A stretch of DNA of 57,418 nucleotides from Ascidiaceihabitans sp. Its GTDB lineage: Bacteria; Pseudomonadota; Alphaproteobacteria; Rhodobacterales; Rhodobacteraceae. Location: positions 1 to 57,418 of the forward strand of contig JAPKAB010000017.1 in assembly GCA_028825475.1 (NCBI GenBank), in the 5' to 3' direction. Position numbers and translations under genes: made by a program. Below, piece by piece: positions 1 through 8,857 of this stretch (within the stretch, counting starts at the first letter, position 1; the number at the start of each line of letters is the position of its first letter). The notes under the pieces are model-generated. The model was given only the letters and a program-made list of their open reading frames with translations. It was not told where the DNA came from and did not search any database.

Positions 1-470
1 TGAATGACCTTGCTATTTCGCTCCGAACCCTTGGGGAACGCGACAGCGATACAGTGCGGTTGGAACAAGCGGTCGCGGCCTATCAGCGCGCGTTAGAGGA
101 ATGGACACAGGATCGTGTGCCGATGAATTGGGCCATAACGCAGAACAACCTTGGCAATGCGCTCCGAACCCTTGGGGAACGCGACAGCGATACAGTACGA
201 TTGGAACAAGCGGTCGTAGCCTATCAGCGCGCGTTAGAGGAACGCACACAGGATCGTGTGCCGATGAATTGGGCCGCGACGCAGAACAACCTTGGCGTTG
301 TCGAGCTGGCGTTTTTTGACAAGAACGGCCTGTCGAAACATTTGGATAGGGCGCAGGATTATGCGGATGCGGCACATGGGGTGTTTGAGGCTGCTGGGGC
401 CAGCCATTATTTGGCCGTGGTACAAGGGCAGCGTGACGCGATCACAGCCCGTTGGGCCGCGATCGCGTGA
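1..470 (+). CDS. TPR-like repeat protein, 3' end only (partial)
   Basis: The reading frame is open from base 3 with no start in the window, so this is the C-terminal part of a larger protein; the TGA stop is at 468-470. The visible ~155 residues contain tandem units of 47 residues (141 bp), with landmarks NNLG, LRTLGERDSD, LEQAV, YQRALEE and DRVPMNWA. The Asn-Leu-Gly and Ala-Tyr-x-x-Ala-Leu pattern is that of tetratricopeptide helices, which normally act as protein-protein interaction scaffolds. The last unit runs into a divergent C-terminal cap (HLDRAQDYADAAHGVFEAAG). The DNA copies at 21-161 and 162-302 are almost identical, so the duplication is recent or homogenised. Any N-terminal domain lies outside the window and the cellular role cannot be told. 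It converges on ychF with a gap of 4 bp. Confidence 0.8.
   Translation, partial: NDLAISLRTLGERDSDTVRLEQAVAAYQRALEEWTQDRVPMNWAITQNNLGNALRTLGERDSDTVRLEQAVVAYQRALEERTQDRVPMNWAATQNNLGVVELAFFDKNGLSKHLDRAQDYADAAHGVFEAAGASHYLAVVQGQRDAITARWAAIA
21..302 (+). repeat. 141-bp tandem coding repeat (two full copies visible)
   Basis: Copy 1 (21-161) and copy 2 (162-302) begin with the same CTCCGAACCCTTGGGGAACG and differ at only about a dozen positions, several of them synonymous. The period of 141 bp equals 47 codons, so copy-number change keeps the frame. The array continues upstream, out of the window. Confidence 0.85.
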
Positions 471-474
471 TAGC

Positions 475-1572
475 TTAGTTATTAAACAAGAAGTGCAGCA
501 CATCGCCGTCTTTGACGATGTATGTTTTGCCCTCTGCCCGCATTTTACCGGCTTCTTTTGACGGTTGTTCGCCGCCCAAAGTCACGAAGTCATCATAGGC
601 GATGGTTTCGGCGCGGATGAAGCCTTTTTCAAAGTCCCCGTGGATCACGCCAGCGGCTTTTGGTGCGGTTGTCCCTGCGGGGATCGTCCATGCGCGGGCT
701 TCTTTTGGGCCTACGGTAAAGTAGGTTTCAAGATGCAGCAGTGCGTAACCTGCGCGGATTAGGCGATCTTGGCCCGACTCGTTCAGCCCCATTTCCTCAA
801 GGAACATGGTGGCTTCTTCTGGCTCTAGCTTGCTGATCTCTTCCTCGATCTGCGCAGAGATGATGACAGCGCTGTTACCTTGGGCCGCGGCCATTGTGGC
901 CACAGCAACGGAATGGTCATTGCCCTCAGACGCTTCGGCCTCACCCACGTTACAAACGTAAAGCACAGGTTTGGACGTCAGCAGTTGCAGCATTTTCCAC
1001 TGTTTTGCGTCGTCTTCGTCGATTTCCAGAACGCGGGCCGGTTGACCATCTTCCAATGCCGCAAGCGCCATTTTCATCAGGCGTTCTTGATCCACTGCGT
1101 CCTTGTCACCGCCACGCACCTTGCGGCCCATGTTTTGCAGGCGCTTCTCAAGGGATTCGATATCGGCCAGCATCAGCTCGGTTTCAATCGTTTCGGCGTC
1201 TGAAACTGGATCAACGCGCCCCTCAACGTGGGTCACATCACCGTCTTCAAAGCAGCGCAGCACGTGGGCGATCGCATCCACTTCGCGGATGGTGGCAAGG
1301 AATTGGTTTCCAAGGCCCTCGCCTTTTGACGCGCCTTTGACCAAGCCCGCAATGTCCACAAAGGTCATGCGTGTTGGAATAATCGTTTTAGAACTGGCGA
1401 TTGCAGCCAGTTTATCAAGACGCGCATCAGGGACGCCCACTTCACCCACGTTGGGTTCAATGGTGCAGAACGGGAAGTTTGCAGCCTGTGCAGCGGCGGT
1501 TTTTGTCAAAGCGTTGAAAAGCGTGGATTTGCCCACGTTTGGCAAGCCGACGATGCCCATTTTGAAACCCAT
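475..1572 (-). CDS. ychF: Redox-regulated ATPase YchF (Obg-type P-loop NTPase)
   Basis: A universally conserved TRAFAC-class NTPase of the Obg family that binds ribosomes and prefers ATP to GTP; in E. coli it is linked to stress and oxidative responses. The N terminus carries the P-loop GLPNVGKST and the middle has the DIAGLVKGAS switch II region, followed by a coiled-coil insertion and a C-terminal TGS-type domain. The protein is 365 aa, matching the usual ~363. I chose the ATG at 1570-1572 because AGGAG lies 6-7 bp upstream and the family starts MGFK-like; an in-frame extension up to 1659 has no support. It stands alone and converges with the TPR gene. Confidence 0.97.
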   Translation of the reverse strand: MGFKMGIVGLPNVGKSTLFNALTKTAAAQAANFPFCTIEPNVGEVGVPDARLDKLAAIASSKTIIPTRMTFVDIAGLVKGASKGEGLGNQFLATIREVDAIAHVLRCFEDGDVTHVEGRVDPVSDAETIETELMLADIESLEKRLQNMGRKVRGGDKDAVDQERLMKMALAALEDGQPARVLEIDEDDAKQWKMLQLLTSKPVLYVCNVGEAEASEGNDHSVAVATMAAAQGNSAVIISAQIEEEISKLEPEEATMFLEEMGLNESGQDRLIRAGYALLHLETYFTVGPKEARAWTIPAGTTAPKAAGVIHGDFEKGFIRAETIAYDDFVTLGGEQPSKEAGKMRAEGKTYIVKDGDVLHFLFNN

Positions 1573-1765
1573 GATGTTCTCCTGCGCGTTGCATATACTG
1601 GTTTTCGCCGCTTCTAGTGCCCCTATCAACGCGGTGCAAGCTTCGTGGTGCAAAAGCATGTTGATATATATAGTCGTCGCCCTGTGCAGTTGGCCGCGCT
1701 ATTGCGATTGATTTCTTGTCCCAGAATTGGCATTGCAGACTGACCAATCTGCAAAAGGCCATAAC

Positions 1766-2557
1766 ATGACACGTATCGACGCAAAATTCGCTGAACTGAA
1801 AGCCGCCAACAAGAAGGCGTTTGTGTCTTATGTGATGGCTGGGGATCCGGACTTTGACACATCTCTTGAGATCGTGAAGGGTTTGCCCGCTGCTGGTGTT
1901 GATATTATCGAACTTGGTTTGCCGTTCACCGATCCAATGGCCGATGGCCCTACCATTCAGTTGGCCGGTCAGCGTGCGCTAGAGGTCGGCATGACCCTGA
2001 CGCGCACCCTTGAGTTGGCTGCTAAGTTTCGCGAAACCGATGACACGACGCCAATCGTTTTGATGGGGTATTACAACCCGATCTATAGCCGCGGCGTCGA
2101 CAAATTCCTGGTCGATGCGAAAGAAGCTGGGATTGACGGGTTGATCGTTGTGGATTTGCCACCCGAAGAAGACACCGAATTGTGCATCCCTGCCCAAGCG
2201 GCTGGATTGAACTTTATCCGCCTTGCGACACCAACAACTGATGCCAAACGCCTACCTCGCGTTTTGCAGAATACCTCTGGTTTTGTGTATTACGTTTCGA
2301 TCAACGGCATCACGGGCGCGGCGGAAGCTGAAGCGACCAATGTTGGTCCAGAGGTTGCGCGCATCCAAGAAGCGTCTGGCCTGCCAGTAATTGTTGGCTT
2401 TGGTGTGAACACCCCAGAAAAAGCCGAGGCAATTGCCGCAGTTGCCGATGGTACGGTTGTGGGCAGTGCTATTGTGAGCAAGATCGGTGCGGGCGAAAGC
2501 GTTGCTGATGTTCTTGCCTTTGTGAAAACACTGTCAGACGGTGCACACCGCGCCTAA
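1766..2557 (+). CDS. trpA: Tryptophan synthase alpha subunit
   Basis: Cleaves indole-3-glycerol phosphate to indole and glyceraldehyde 3-phosphate, and passes indole to TrpB in the alpha2-beta2 complex. The protein is 263 aa, the normal family size. The two catalytic acids are at the expected places, Glu49 (ELGLPF) and Asp60 ([10 protein letters not shown]). The start is the ATG at 1766, preceded by AAAAGG; the frame is open further upstream but the homologous N terminus begins here. trpA is separated from trpFB (8.9-10.8 kb, opposite strand), so its expression is not coupled to theirs. It shares a ~190-bp divergent intergenic region with ychF. Confidence 0.97.
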   Translation: MTRIDAKFAELKAANKKAFVSYVMAGDPDFDTSLEIVKGLPAAGVDIIELGLPFTDPMADGPTIQLAGQRALEVGMTLTRTLELAAKFRETDDTTPIVLMGYYNPIYSRGVDKFLVDAKEAGIDGLIVVDLPPEEDTELCIPAQAAGLNFIRLATPTTDAKRLPRVLQNTSGFVYYVSINGITGAAEAEATNVGPEVARIQEASGLPVIVGFGVNTPEKAEAIAAVADGTVVGSAIVSKIGAGESVADVLAFVKTLSDGAHRA

Positions 2558-2651
2558 GCCGACAGCGGCCAATCTCCCAAAGCTGTAAATCAAAGTTGCG
2601 AGCCCGCTCAGCAGTTGCTACCAAAAGGTAATGCAACACTGAGGGTGGAAC

Positions 2652-3818
2652 ATGCCGGTCATTACCAACATCAAAGATCTCCAACGTCTCCACGAACGCC
2701 GTGTCCCACGGATGTTTTATGATTATGCTGAATCGGGCAGTTGGACTGAGCAGACCTTTCGGGAAAACACCACCGATTTTGATAAAATCCGCCTGCGCCA
2801 GCGCGTCGCCGTTGATATGACAGGACGCAGCACTGCGACCCAGATGATCGGTCAAGACGTAGCCATGCCTGTCGCTTTGGCTCCTGTTGGACTAACAGGC
2901 ATGCAACATGCGGACGGCGAAATCAAAGCAGCCCGCGCGGCCGAGGCCTTTGGCGTTCCGTATACCTTGAGCACGATGTCGATCAATTCGATCGAGGATG
3001 TCGCGGCGGCCACAACAAAACCGTTTTGGTTTCAGCTTTATACAATGCGCGATAGTGACTACATCAGCCGCCTGATCCAACGCGCAAAGGATGCGAATGT
3101 ATCCGCCCTAGTCATAACGCTTGATCTTCAAATCCTTGGACAACGCCATAAGGATCTGAAGAACGGTTTAAGCGCCCCGCCCAAGTTAACCCTAAAGACC
3201 ATGGCGAACCTTGCCACCAAATGGTCATGGGGCATTGGAATGTTAGGCGCAAAGCGTCGCGGGTTTGGCAATATCGTGGGGCACGTTAAGGGCATCAGCG
3301 ACACCTCAAGCCTTGGATCATGGACGGCAGAGCAGTTTGACCCAAGCCTGGATTGGGACAAAATTGCTAAACTCAAAGAACAATGGGGCGGCAAAGTTAT
3401 CCTAAAAGGTATCTTGGATGCAGAAGACGCAAAGATGGCCCTAAAGGTTGGGGCCGATGCTATTATTGTGTCCAACCATGGCGGGCGTCAACTTGACGGT
3501 GCGTTGTCTTCTATCCGCGTACTACCATCGATTTTGGAAGCTGTGGGCGATCAGATTGACGTTCACTTGGACAGCGGCATTCGTTCGGGTCAGGATGTGT
3601 TAAAGGCGATGGCGATGGGGGCCAAGGGCACCTACATCGGGCGCGCATATATCTATGGCCTTGGGGCTATGGGCGAAGCGGGTGTGACTTCTGCATTGAA
3701 CATCATTCACCGCGAACTGGATACAACGATGGCTTTGTGTGGTGAGACAAACGTTGAAGATTTGGGGCGTCACAACCTACTTGTGCCAAAAGACTTTGAA
3801 GGTCGCTGGCAAGAGTAA
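2652..3818 (+). CDS. lldD: FMN-dependent alpha-hydroxy-acid dehydrogenase, L-lactate dehydrogenase type
   Basis: A TIM-barrel flavoprotein of the glycolate oxidase / flavocytochrome b2 / LldD family that oxidises L-lactate or a related 2-hydroxy acid to the 2-oxo acid. Seen: the FMN-binding segment (APVGLTGMQH, WFQLY), the lysine of VILKGIL, and the signature SNHGGRQLDG, which holds the catalytic His276 and substrate-binding Arg279. The phosphate-binding part (DSGIRSGQDVLKAMAMGA) is intact. Length 388 aa is typical of bacterial LldD (~380-400). GAGGGTGG precedes the ATG. The best fit is L-lactate dehydrogenase, but substrate (lactate, glycolate, mandelate) cannot be fixed from sequence. No lactate permease or regulator is adjacent. 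Confidence 0.85.
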   Translation: MPVITNIKDLQRLHERRVPRMFYDYAESGSWTEQTFRENTTDFDKIRLRQRVAVDMTGRSTATQMIGQDVAMPVALAPVGLTGMQHADGEIKAARAAEAFGVPYTLSTMSINSIEDVAAATTKPFWFQLYTMRDSDYISRLIQRAKDANVSALVITLDLQILGQRHKDLKNGLSAPPKLTLKTMANLATKWSWGIGMLGAKRRGFGNIVGHVKGISDTSSLGSWTAEQFDPSLDWDKIAKLKEQWGGKVILKGILDAEDAKMALKVGADAIIVSNHGGRQLDGALSSIRVLPSILEAVGDQIDVHLDSGIRSGQDVLKAMAMGAKGTYIGRAYIYGLGAMGEAGVTSALNIIHRELDTTMALCGETNVEDLGRHNLLVPKDFEGRWQE

Positions 3819-3861
3819 CTTGGGGCTGGAAACGTCCGAAAGGTATATATAAAAAAATGTC

Positions 3862-4482
3862 ATGTTAGTATTTTCCGAACAGAACCTTGTCTTCTTGGCC
3901 GTACCAAAAACGGGCACAACAGCTATTGAAATGGCTTTGCGTCCGAAAGCAGACATTGTCTTTGCGAAACATCGCAAACACACAACCGGTATGCGTTATC
4001 GAACGAAAATTAAGCCGTTTTTAACCAATGCCTATGGCATGACTCCAAGTTCGTTTGCCGTTATGCGTCATCCGATCGACCAGATCGCCAGTTGGTATCG
4101 TTATCGTCAAAATGTCAGTGAAGCCAATTCAGAGCGAAGCACAGAAGGCCGAAGTTTCGACGAATTTGTTCTGGCGGTCATTGAGGAAGAACCTCCGGTA
4201 TTTGCCGCGATTGGCAGCCAACATAATTTCCTGTCGACGAGGCGAGGTCGCGTCGCTGTAACCCATCTTTTTGCTTACGAGAAAATGCAACTCCTGCAGG
4301 ATTTTATCGCTGAGCAATTTGGCGAAAAATTGACCTTTAAACAAAAGAATGTTTCGGCTTATGCCGATACGACCTTGTCACCAGACGTTGAGGCGATGCT
4401 GAGGGTAGCGCGCGAAAAAGAATTCACTTTGTATGATCGGTTGATGGCCGAAGGCGGATATCTGAAGAACCGCCGCGCCTGA
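3862..4482 (+). CDS. Sulfotransferase-family protein
   Basis: A 206-aa protein with the two marks of PAPS-dependent sulfotransferases: a P-loop-like 5'-phosphosulfate motif near the N terminus (VPKTGTTA, about residues 14-21) and a 3'-phosphate motif (VMRHPIDQIASWY, about residues 68-80). Members move sulfate from PAPS to hydroxyl or amino groups of carbohydrates or small molecules; short bacterial versions are often annotated as sulfotransferase family without a known substrate. There is no signal peptide or membrane segment, so it is probably cytoplasmic. No clear ribosome-binding site precedes the ATG. It lies 43 bp after the lldD-like gene and converges with the MFS gene with a 12-bp gap. 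The substrate is unknown. Confidence 0.72.
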   Translation: MLVFSEQNLVFLAVPKTGTTAIEMALRPKADIVFAKHRKHTTGMRYRTKIKPFLTNAYGMTPSSFAVMRHPIDQIASWYRYRQNVSEANSERSTEGRSFDEFVLAVIEEEPPVFAAIGSQHNFLSTRRGRVAVTHLFAYEKMQLLQDFIAEQFGEKLTFKQKNVSAYADTTLSPDVEAMLRVAREKEFTLYDRLMAEGGYLKNRRA

Positions 4483-4494
4483 CGCCGTGGTCAA

Positions 4495-5649
4495 TTAAGC
4501 GGGATTGCGCAGCTTCACTGACAACATTGGGATCAAGATCGCAGCAACAACAACAAGAAGCACTGCAATTGTGAAAAACGATGTTGCCAAGCTAAACCAT
4601 TCGGACACAAATCCCATTAGCGACGGCCCCATAAAAAACGCACAATAACCGATTACGGTTGCTCGGCTAATCGCAATTGTGCGTAATTTTCCAGGGGCAG
4701 CGCGTCCAATCAGGGCCAATGCCGTTGGGGCAACAATCGAAATCCCCAAACCCCCAAAGGCAAAACCGACGTAGGCAATCAAAACCGTGCTCGCGCCCGC
4801 CGCAATGGCGATACCCATGGCTGAGAGCAAACAAGCCAGTGCAATCAAAACAAGATCAGAAAAATATCGGGTCAGAACGTGACCGCTGAGGCGACCAATA
4901 CCCATCGTTAATCCAAGGAACGCAGGACCAAGCGCGCCCTCACCTGCCCCTCCACCAAGCGTGCGTTCGATGTGGAGAGCCGACCAACCTTCGGTCGAGG
5001 ACTCTGCCAAGAAGGCGATAAACACGATCGCACCTATGACCCAGATTAAGCCTACCGGCAGGTTCGCCGAACTTGCCGCCTCGGCGTCAGCATCTTGATC
5101 GATGTCGGGCCCATACATCACGAAACACAACGCAACGATCACCACAGCCAAGACAGAAAACACCTGTATCGGCCTCCAGCTTGCTTCGCGTGCCAGCCCC
5201 GTCAAAAGCGCCCCGCCCGCATAACAAAACGAATAGGCCGCATGATTAAGGTTCATCAAAGATCGTTTATGTTGTGCTTCAATACCGGCAATGCGTGCGT
5301 TGACCAGTACATCCACAATGCCTGACCCAGCAGAAGCAATTGCCAGCGCCAACATCAAACTAATAGCGTTCGGCGCAACCCCAACCCACATAAAACCGGC
5401 AGCTATCCCAATGGCAGCAAAGACCAAAGCAAATGGACCTGCAAGGCGTTGGGCCAATGGCGCAAGGAACATCGCCCCGACCGCACCCAATGACGACACC
5501 AAAACGACCAAGCCGTAGGTGGCATCTGATACGTCCAAAGATGCTTTAATAACAGGCATTTGCGCAAAATATGTTGCCCATGCCATACCAATGACCGTGA
5601 AACCTGCCAAGGCTTTGCGTGATAGATAAAGATCGTTCAATATTCCCAT
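4495..5649 (-). CDS. MFS transporter, 12-TM
   Basis: A hydrophobic 384-residue protein with about twelve predicted membrane helices in two halves of six, as in the major facilitator superfamily. It looks like the YbjJ-type bacterial subgroup (an early TYFAQMPVIKASL segment, small-residue helices rich in Ala and Gly, a hydrophilic loop ending DIDQDADAEAAS in the middle). It should move small solutes across the inner membrane, but the substrate is unknown. The start is uncertain: ATG at 5649 was chosen because the hydrophobic pattern begins there; a GTG at 5682 would add 11 residues, and neither has a strong ribosome-binding site. Confidence 0.78.
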   Translation of the reverse strand: MGILNDLYLSRKALAGFTVIGMAWATYFAQMPVIKASLDVSDATYGLVVLVSSLGAVGAMFLAPLAQRLAGPFALVFAAIGIAAGFMWVGVAPNAISLMLALAIASAGSGIVDVLVNARIAGIEAQHKRSLMNLNHAAYSFCYAGGALLTGLAREASWRPIQVFSVLAVVIVALCFVMYGPDIDQDADAEAASSANLPVGLIWVIGAIVFIAFLAESSTEGWSALHIERTLGGGAGEGALGPAFLGLTMGIGRLSGHVLTRYFSDLVLIALACLLSAMGIAIAAGASTVLIAYVGFAFGGLGISIVAPTALALIGRAAPGKLRTIAISRATVIGYCAFFMGPSLMGFVSEWFSLATSFFTIAVLLVVVAAILIPMLSVKLRNPA

Positions 5650-5750
5650 GAGCGAGTGGTGCCAGAGAGCATGAGCCACCACAAGTGACAGGGCCGTTAA
5701 AAAGCGCTTTTCTCAGGTGCGAATCCGGTCTATACGCGCCTCTTCACGCG

Positions 5751-5773
5751 GGACGACAGCCTTGGAGGCGTCC
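5751..5773 (+). promoter_or_regulatory. Hairpin in the rplY 5' leader
   Basis: GGACG (5751-5755) can pair with CGTCC (5769-5773), and CCT with AGG inside it, about 27 bases before the rplY start. It could be a ribosomal-protein leader structure, but it is short and I cannot show conservation. Confidence 0.3.
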
Positions 5774-5799
5774 TGCCCTTAAAACATTGGAGAATTATT

Positions 5800-6438
5800 A
5801 TGGCTGGAGAGATCCCTGATCTTGAAGTTCTAGCACGTACGGGGACAGGCAAGGGCGCCGCTCGTCAGGCACGCCGCGATGGCATGGTACCGGGCATTGT
5901 GTTTGGTGGCGACGTTGATCCACTACCGATCAACATCCCGTTCAACAAATTGCTGAAGATGGTAAAAGCTGGCCGCTTTAAGTCCACGCTTTTCAACCTA
6001 AAGGTTGAAGGTCACGACGACGTTCGCGTTATCTGCCGCGACGTTCAGCGCCATGTTGTTAAAGACTTGCCAACGCACGTCGACTTCATGCGCCTAAAGC
6101 GCACTACAACAATCAACCTGTTCATCCCAGTTGAGTTCATCAACGAAGAAGAATGCCCAGGCATCAAGCGCGGTGGTCTATTGTCCGTTGTGCGCCCAGA
6201 AATTGAACTAAACGTTCTTGCTGGCGATATCCCTGATGCATTGACTGTTGATTTGACTGGTTTGGAAGTTGGCGACACCATCACCATCTCATCCATCAAA
6301 TTGCCAGAAGGCGCAAAAGCCACGATTGATCGTGACTTTGTTGTTGGCAACATCTCTGCACCATCGAGCCTTCGCTCTGCTGGTGACGACGATGACGCAG
6401 AGGGCGAAGCGGAAGCTGAAGCACCTGCAGAAAGCTAA
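5800..6438 (+). CDS. rplY: 50S ribosomal protein L25/general stress protein Ctc
   Basis: The long (Ctc/TL5) form of bL25, which binds 5S rRNA. The N-terminal domain (residues 1-~95) carries the L25 core, for example [16 protein letters not shown] and PGIVFGG; the C-terminal beta domain (about 96-190) is the TL5 extension, and residues ~193-212 form an acidic Asp/Glu/Ala tail. Length 212 aa agrees with alphaproteobacterial homologues. TTGGAGAATTATT precedes the ATG, giving a good GGAG site. A strong terminator follows the stop, so this is probably a single-gene transcript that is nevertheless beside pth, the usual arrangement. Confidence 0.97.
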   Translation: MAGEIPDLEVLARTGTGKGAARQARRDGMVPGIVFGGDVDPLPINIPFNKLLKMVKAGRFKSTLFNLKVEGHDDVRVICRDVQRHVVKDLPTHVDFMRLKRTTTINLFIPVEFINEEECPGIKRGGLLSVVRPEIELNVLAGDIPDALTVDLTGLEVGDTITISSIKLPEGAKATIDRDFVVGNISAPSSLRSAGDDDDAEGEAEAEAPAES

Positions 6439-6466
6439 ACCCAGCTCGCAAGAGTTTGAGGTAATG

Positions 6467-6496
6467 AAACGGGGCTCCTTTTGGGGCCCCGTTTTT
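6467..6496 (+). terminator. Rho-independent terminator after rplY
   Basis: AAACGGGGC (6467-6475) pairs with GCCCCGTTT (6486-6494), and the strand ends in a run of five T. It separates rplY from pth. Confidence 0.9.
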
Positions 6497-6588
6497 CGTT
6501 TCATCAAAAGATGTATCCACCGTGGTGGAGGTCTGGTTGCAGCATGTGCTAGTCTGCATCAAAGACAGGTATGAATTGAGGAAACGCC

Positions 6589-7287
6589 ATGAAGTTGATT
6601 GTTGGTTTGGGAAATCCCGGCGCGAAATACGCCCGTAACCGCCACAATATTGGGTTTATGGCACTAGATATGATCGCCTCAGATCACGGATTTGGCCCAT
6701 GGAAGCAAAAGTTCCAAGGTTTGGTAACAGAAGGCAGGTTCGGGTCTGATCGCGCGGTTTTGCTAAAGCCCGAAACCTTCATGAACAATTCAGGTCAATC
6801 TGTTGCGGCCGCGATGAAGTTTCACAAAATTGACGCTGAAGATGTTGTCGTTTTTCATGACGAACTGGATCTTGCTCCGGGAAAAATTCGTTTCAAAATG
6901 TCTGGTGGCCATGCAGGGCACAATGGTCTGCGGTCTATCCATGCCCATATTGGCGCAGATTACGGCCGGATTCGCATGGGTGTTGGTCATCCTGGCCATA
7001 AGGATCGTGTTGCCGGTTTTGTACTAAGTGATTTTGCCAAAGCAGAACAAGATTGGTTGGATGACGTGCTGCGCGGTTGCGCCGATGGTGCCCCATCTTT
7101 GGCTGCGGGTGATCCACCCAAGTTCATGAATGCGGTTGCCCTTCGCGTTGCGCCGCCTCGTCCAAGTACAGGCAAACGTCCGCCAGAAAAGGTTGTGACA
7201 GAGCGACCAAAAAAGAAACCTGTCGAACCTGTGCCAGACGCCGACAGCAGATCCGCGATGCAAAAGCTGATGGATCGCTTTAAATGA
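6589..7287 (+). CDS. pth: Peptidyl-tRNA hydrolase
   Basis: Releases tRNA from peptidyl-tRNAs that drop off stalled ribosomes, recycling tRNA in the cytoplasm. Seen: the GLGNPG motif at residues 6-11 with Asn9, catalytic His19 in NRHNIGF, the acidic FHDELDL segment, and GHAGHNGLRSI. At 232 aa it is longer than E. coli Pth (194) because of a basic, proline-rich tail from about residue 185 (KRPPEKVVTERPKKKP), common in alphaproteobacteria. GAGGAAACGCC before the ATG supports the start. The stop overlaps the start of the DUF2332 gene (ATGA), indicating translational coupling. Confidence 0.97.
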   Translation: MKLIVGLGNPGAKYARNRHNIGFMALDMIASDHGFGPWKQKFQGLVTEGRFGSDRAVLLKPETFMNNSGQSVAAAMKFHKIDAEDVVVFHDELDLAPGKIRFKMSGGHAGHNGLRSIHAHIGADYGRIRMGVGHPGHKDRVAGFVLSDFAKAEQDWLDDVLRGCADGAPSLAAGDPPKFMNAVALRVAPPRPSTGKRPPEKVVTERPKKKPVEPVPDADSRSAMQKLMDRFK

Positions 7288-8324
7288 CTTTACGCGCAGC
7301 CTTTGAAGATCAAGCTGTTTCATGTGAACGGCTAGACTCCCCATTCATGGGTCACTTGCTGCGCATACTTTCCAAAAACTGGCAATCAGACACGAAACTG
7401 GGCAAGGCGATGGCTGCCTATACAGGCGACATCGGTCCCGTTGGCCATTCGTTACCATTGCGTATTGCCGGTGGGCTTCATGCTTTGGTTCTCACAGGTC
7501 GATCGGATGCGTTGATTGCGGCATATCCACCAAACGCGTTTGACCACAGTGCCCTATCAATTGCGGTTTCACATGCCCTTGTCGCACATGAAGACTTCAT
7601 GCTTGAGTGGACCCAAAGCCCCCCACAAACCAATGAGGTTCGTCGCTCTGCCGCGTTAATCGCTGGAGCACAGGTTGCGCTCGAACATTTCCAGCGCCCA
7701 ATTGTATTGTCAGAACTCGGGGCAAGTGCGGGCCTGAACCTGATGTGGGATCATTATGCCTTGGACATTGCGGGACAGATCACTGGCCCACAGACGCCTG
7801 CGTTAACGTTAAGCCCAGAATGGACAGGGCCCCGCCCCCCGTCCAATTCAATCAATATTGCTGAGCGGGCGGGTGTGGACCTTAATCCAATGAACCCGTG
7901 CCTTGCGCCTGACCTATTACGCCTCACCGCATATTTGTGGGCGGATCAACCCCACCGATTGACCCTGACCAAAGCTGCGGCGGCTATCACCAATGTCGAG
8001 GTTGAAAAGGGTGATGCAATTGATTGGTTGGAAACGCGGTTGGCAAATCCACGTAAAGGGCATTTGCATCTGATCCAGAATACCGTTGCATGGCAGTATT
8101 TCCCGGACTCATCCCAAGCACGTGGCCTTGAGCTGATTGAACAAGCAGGGGCGCGTGCGACGGTTGAAACACCTTTAGCGTGGTTATCGATGGAGAACGA
8201 TGGAGACGCCACAGGTGGCGTTGGAGCCGCTCTGACGTTGTGTTTGTGGCCCGGCAACATGACGCTACACTTGGGTCGTGTTGATTTTCACGGGCGTTGG
8301 GTCGATTGGCGTCACTCCAGCTGA
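7284..8324 (+). CDS. DUF2332 family protein
   Basis: A 346-aa cytoplasmic protein of the DUF2332 family, recognised from the long aligned pattern that includes LRIAGGLHALVL near residue 60, VVLSELGASAGLNL-like sequence near residue 145 (here IVLSELGASAGLN) and a C-terminal beta-rich part. The ELGASAGLNL motif resembles the nucleotide-binding loop of Rossmann-fold methyltransferases, but no activity is established and I do not assign one. It overlaps pth by 4 bases, so it is cotranscribed and coupled. There is no signal peptide or membrane segment. Confidence 0.8.
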   Translation: MTLRAAFEDQAVSCERLDSPFMGHLLRILSKNWQSDTKLGKAMAAYTGDIGPVGHSLPLRIAGGLHALVLTGRSDALIAAYPPNAFDHSALSIAVSHALVAHEDFMLEWTQSPPQTNEVRRSAALIAGAQVALEHFQRPIVLSELGASAGLNLMWDHYALDIAGQITGPQTPALTLSPEWTGPRPPSNSINIAERAGVDLNPMNPCLAPDLLRLTAYLWADQPHRLTLTKAAAAITNVEVEKGDAIDWLETRLANPRKGHLHLIQNTVAWQYFPDSSQARGLELIEQAGARATVETPLAWLSMENDGDATGGVGAALTLCLWPGNMTLHLGRVDFHGRWVDWRHSS

Positions 8325-8418
8325 CCCTGCGTCTGTGACAATTTTTAAATATTGGTGAAGCCATCCCCGCGAACTAGGTTATGCTCAAGCAACACACATC
8401 GATGGTAAAGGATTGAGC

Positions 8419-8796
8419 ATGGAACCTGATGAAAGCGTAAATGTCCTTGGCACTCAACTTGGCCTATGCGGGGTTGATCCAGTCACTGGGTTTTTCCGTG
8501 ATGGGCACTGCAACACATGTGTTCAGGACCAAGGCAGCCACACTGTCTGCGCTGTAATGACTGCCGAATTTCTGGCTTATTCAAAATATGTCGGCAATGA
8601 TCTAAGCACACCGCGCCCAGAGTTCGGGTTTCAAGGGCTCAAAGCGGGCGACGCGTGGTGCTTATGCGCCAGCCGTTTCCTGCAAGCCCATGATGAGGGA
8701 TGCGCCCCAAGGGTCAATTTGTCCGCGACCCACAAACGCGCATTGCAGACGGTGCCCTTGCGAATATTGACGCAATACAGCGATCAAACCGCTTAA
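8419..8796 (+). CDS. DUF2237 family protein
   Basis: A 125-aa protein of the DUF2237 family, marked by VLGTQLGLCGVDPVTGFFRDGHC at the start, the HTVCAVMTAEFL segment, and GLKAGDAWCLCASRF. It has several conserved cysteines and one histidine that could bind a metal or form disulfides; the function of the family is unknown. The start is the ATG at 8419 with AAAGGA six bases before it; an in-frame TTG two codons upstream is not needed. It stands alone and converges with trpB over a shared terminator. Confidence 0.82.
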   Translation: MEPDESVNVLGTQLGLCGVDPVTGFFRDGHCNTCVQDQGSHTVCAVMTAEFLAYSKYVGNDLSTPRPEFGFQGLKAGDAWCLCASRFLQAHDEGCAPRVNLSATHKRALQTVPLRILTQYSDQTA

Positions 8797-8808
8797 GGCA
8801 GAAACGAA

Positions 8809-8836
8809 AAAAGGCACCTCACTTGAGGTGCCTTTT
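8809..8836. terminator. Bidirectional terminator between the DUF2237 gene and trpB
   Basis: AAAAGGCACCTC (8809-8820) and GAGGTGCCTTTT (8825-8836) form a 12-bp perfect stem with a 4-base loop. Each strand ends in a run of T, so it can end transcription from both sides. Confidence 0.92.
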
Positions 8837-8857
8837 CTAATTCGACGCGATGTTGAT

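Noticed and set aside
894-1340. Long open frames opposite ychF and in many other genes
   Set aside because: They lie wholly inside well-recognised genes in other frames and have no independent ribosome-binding site or family support.
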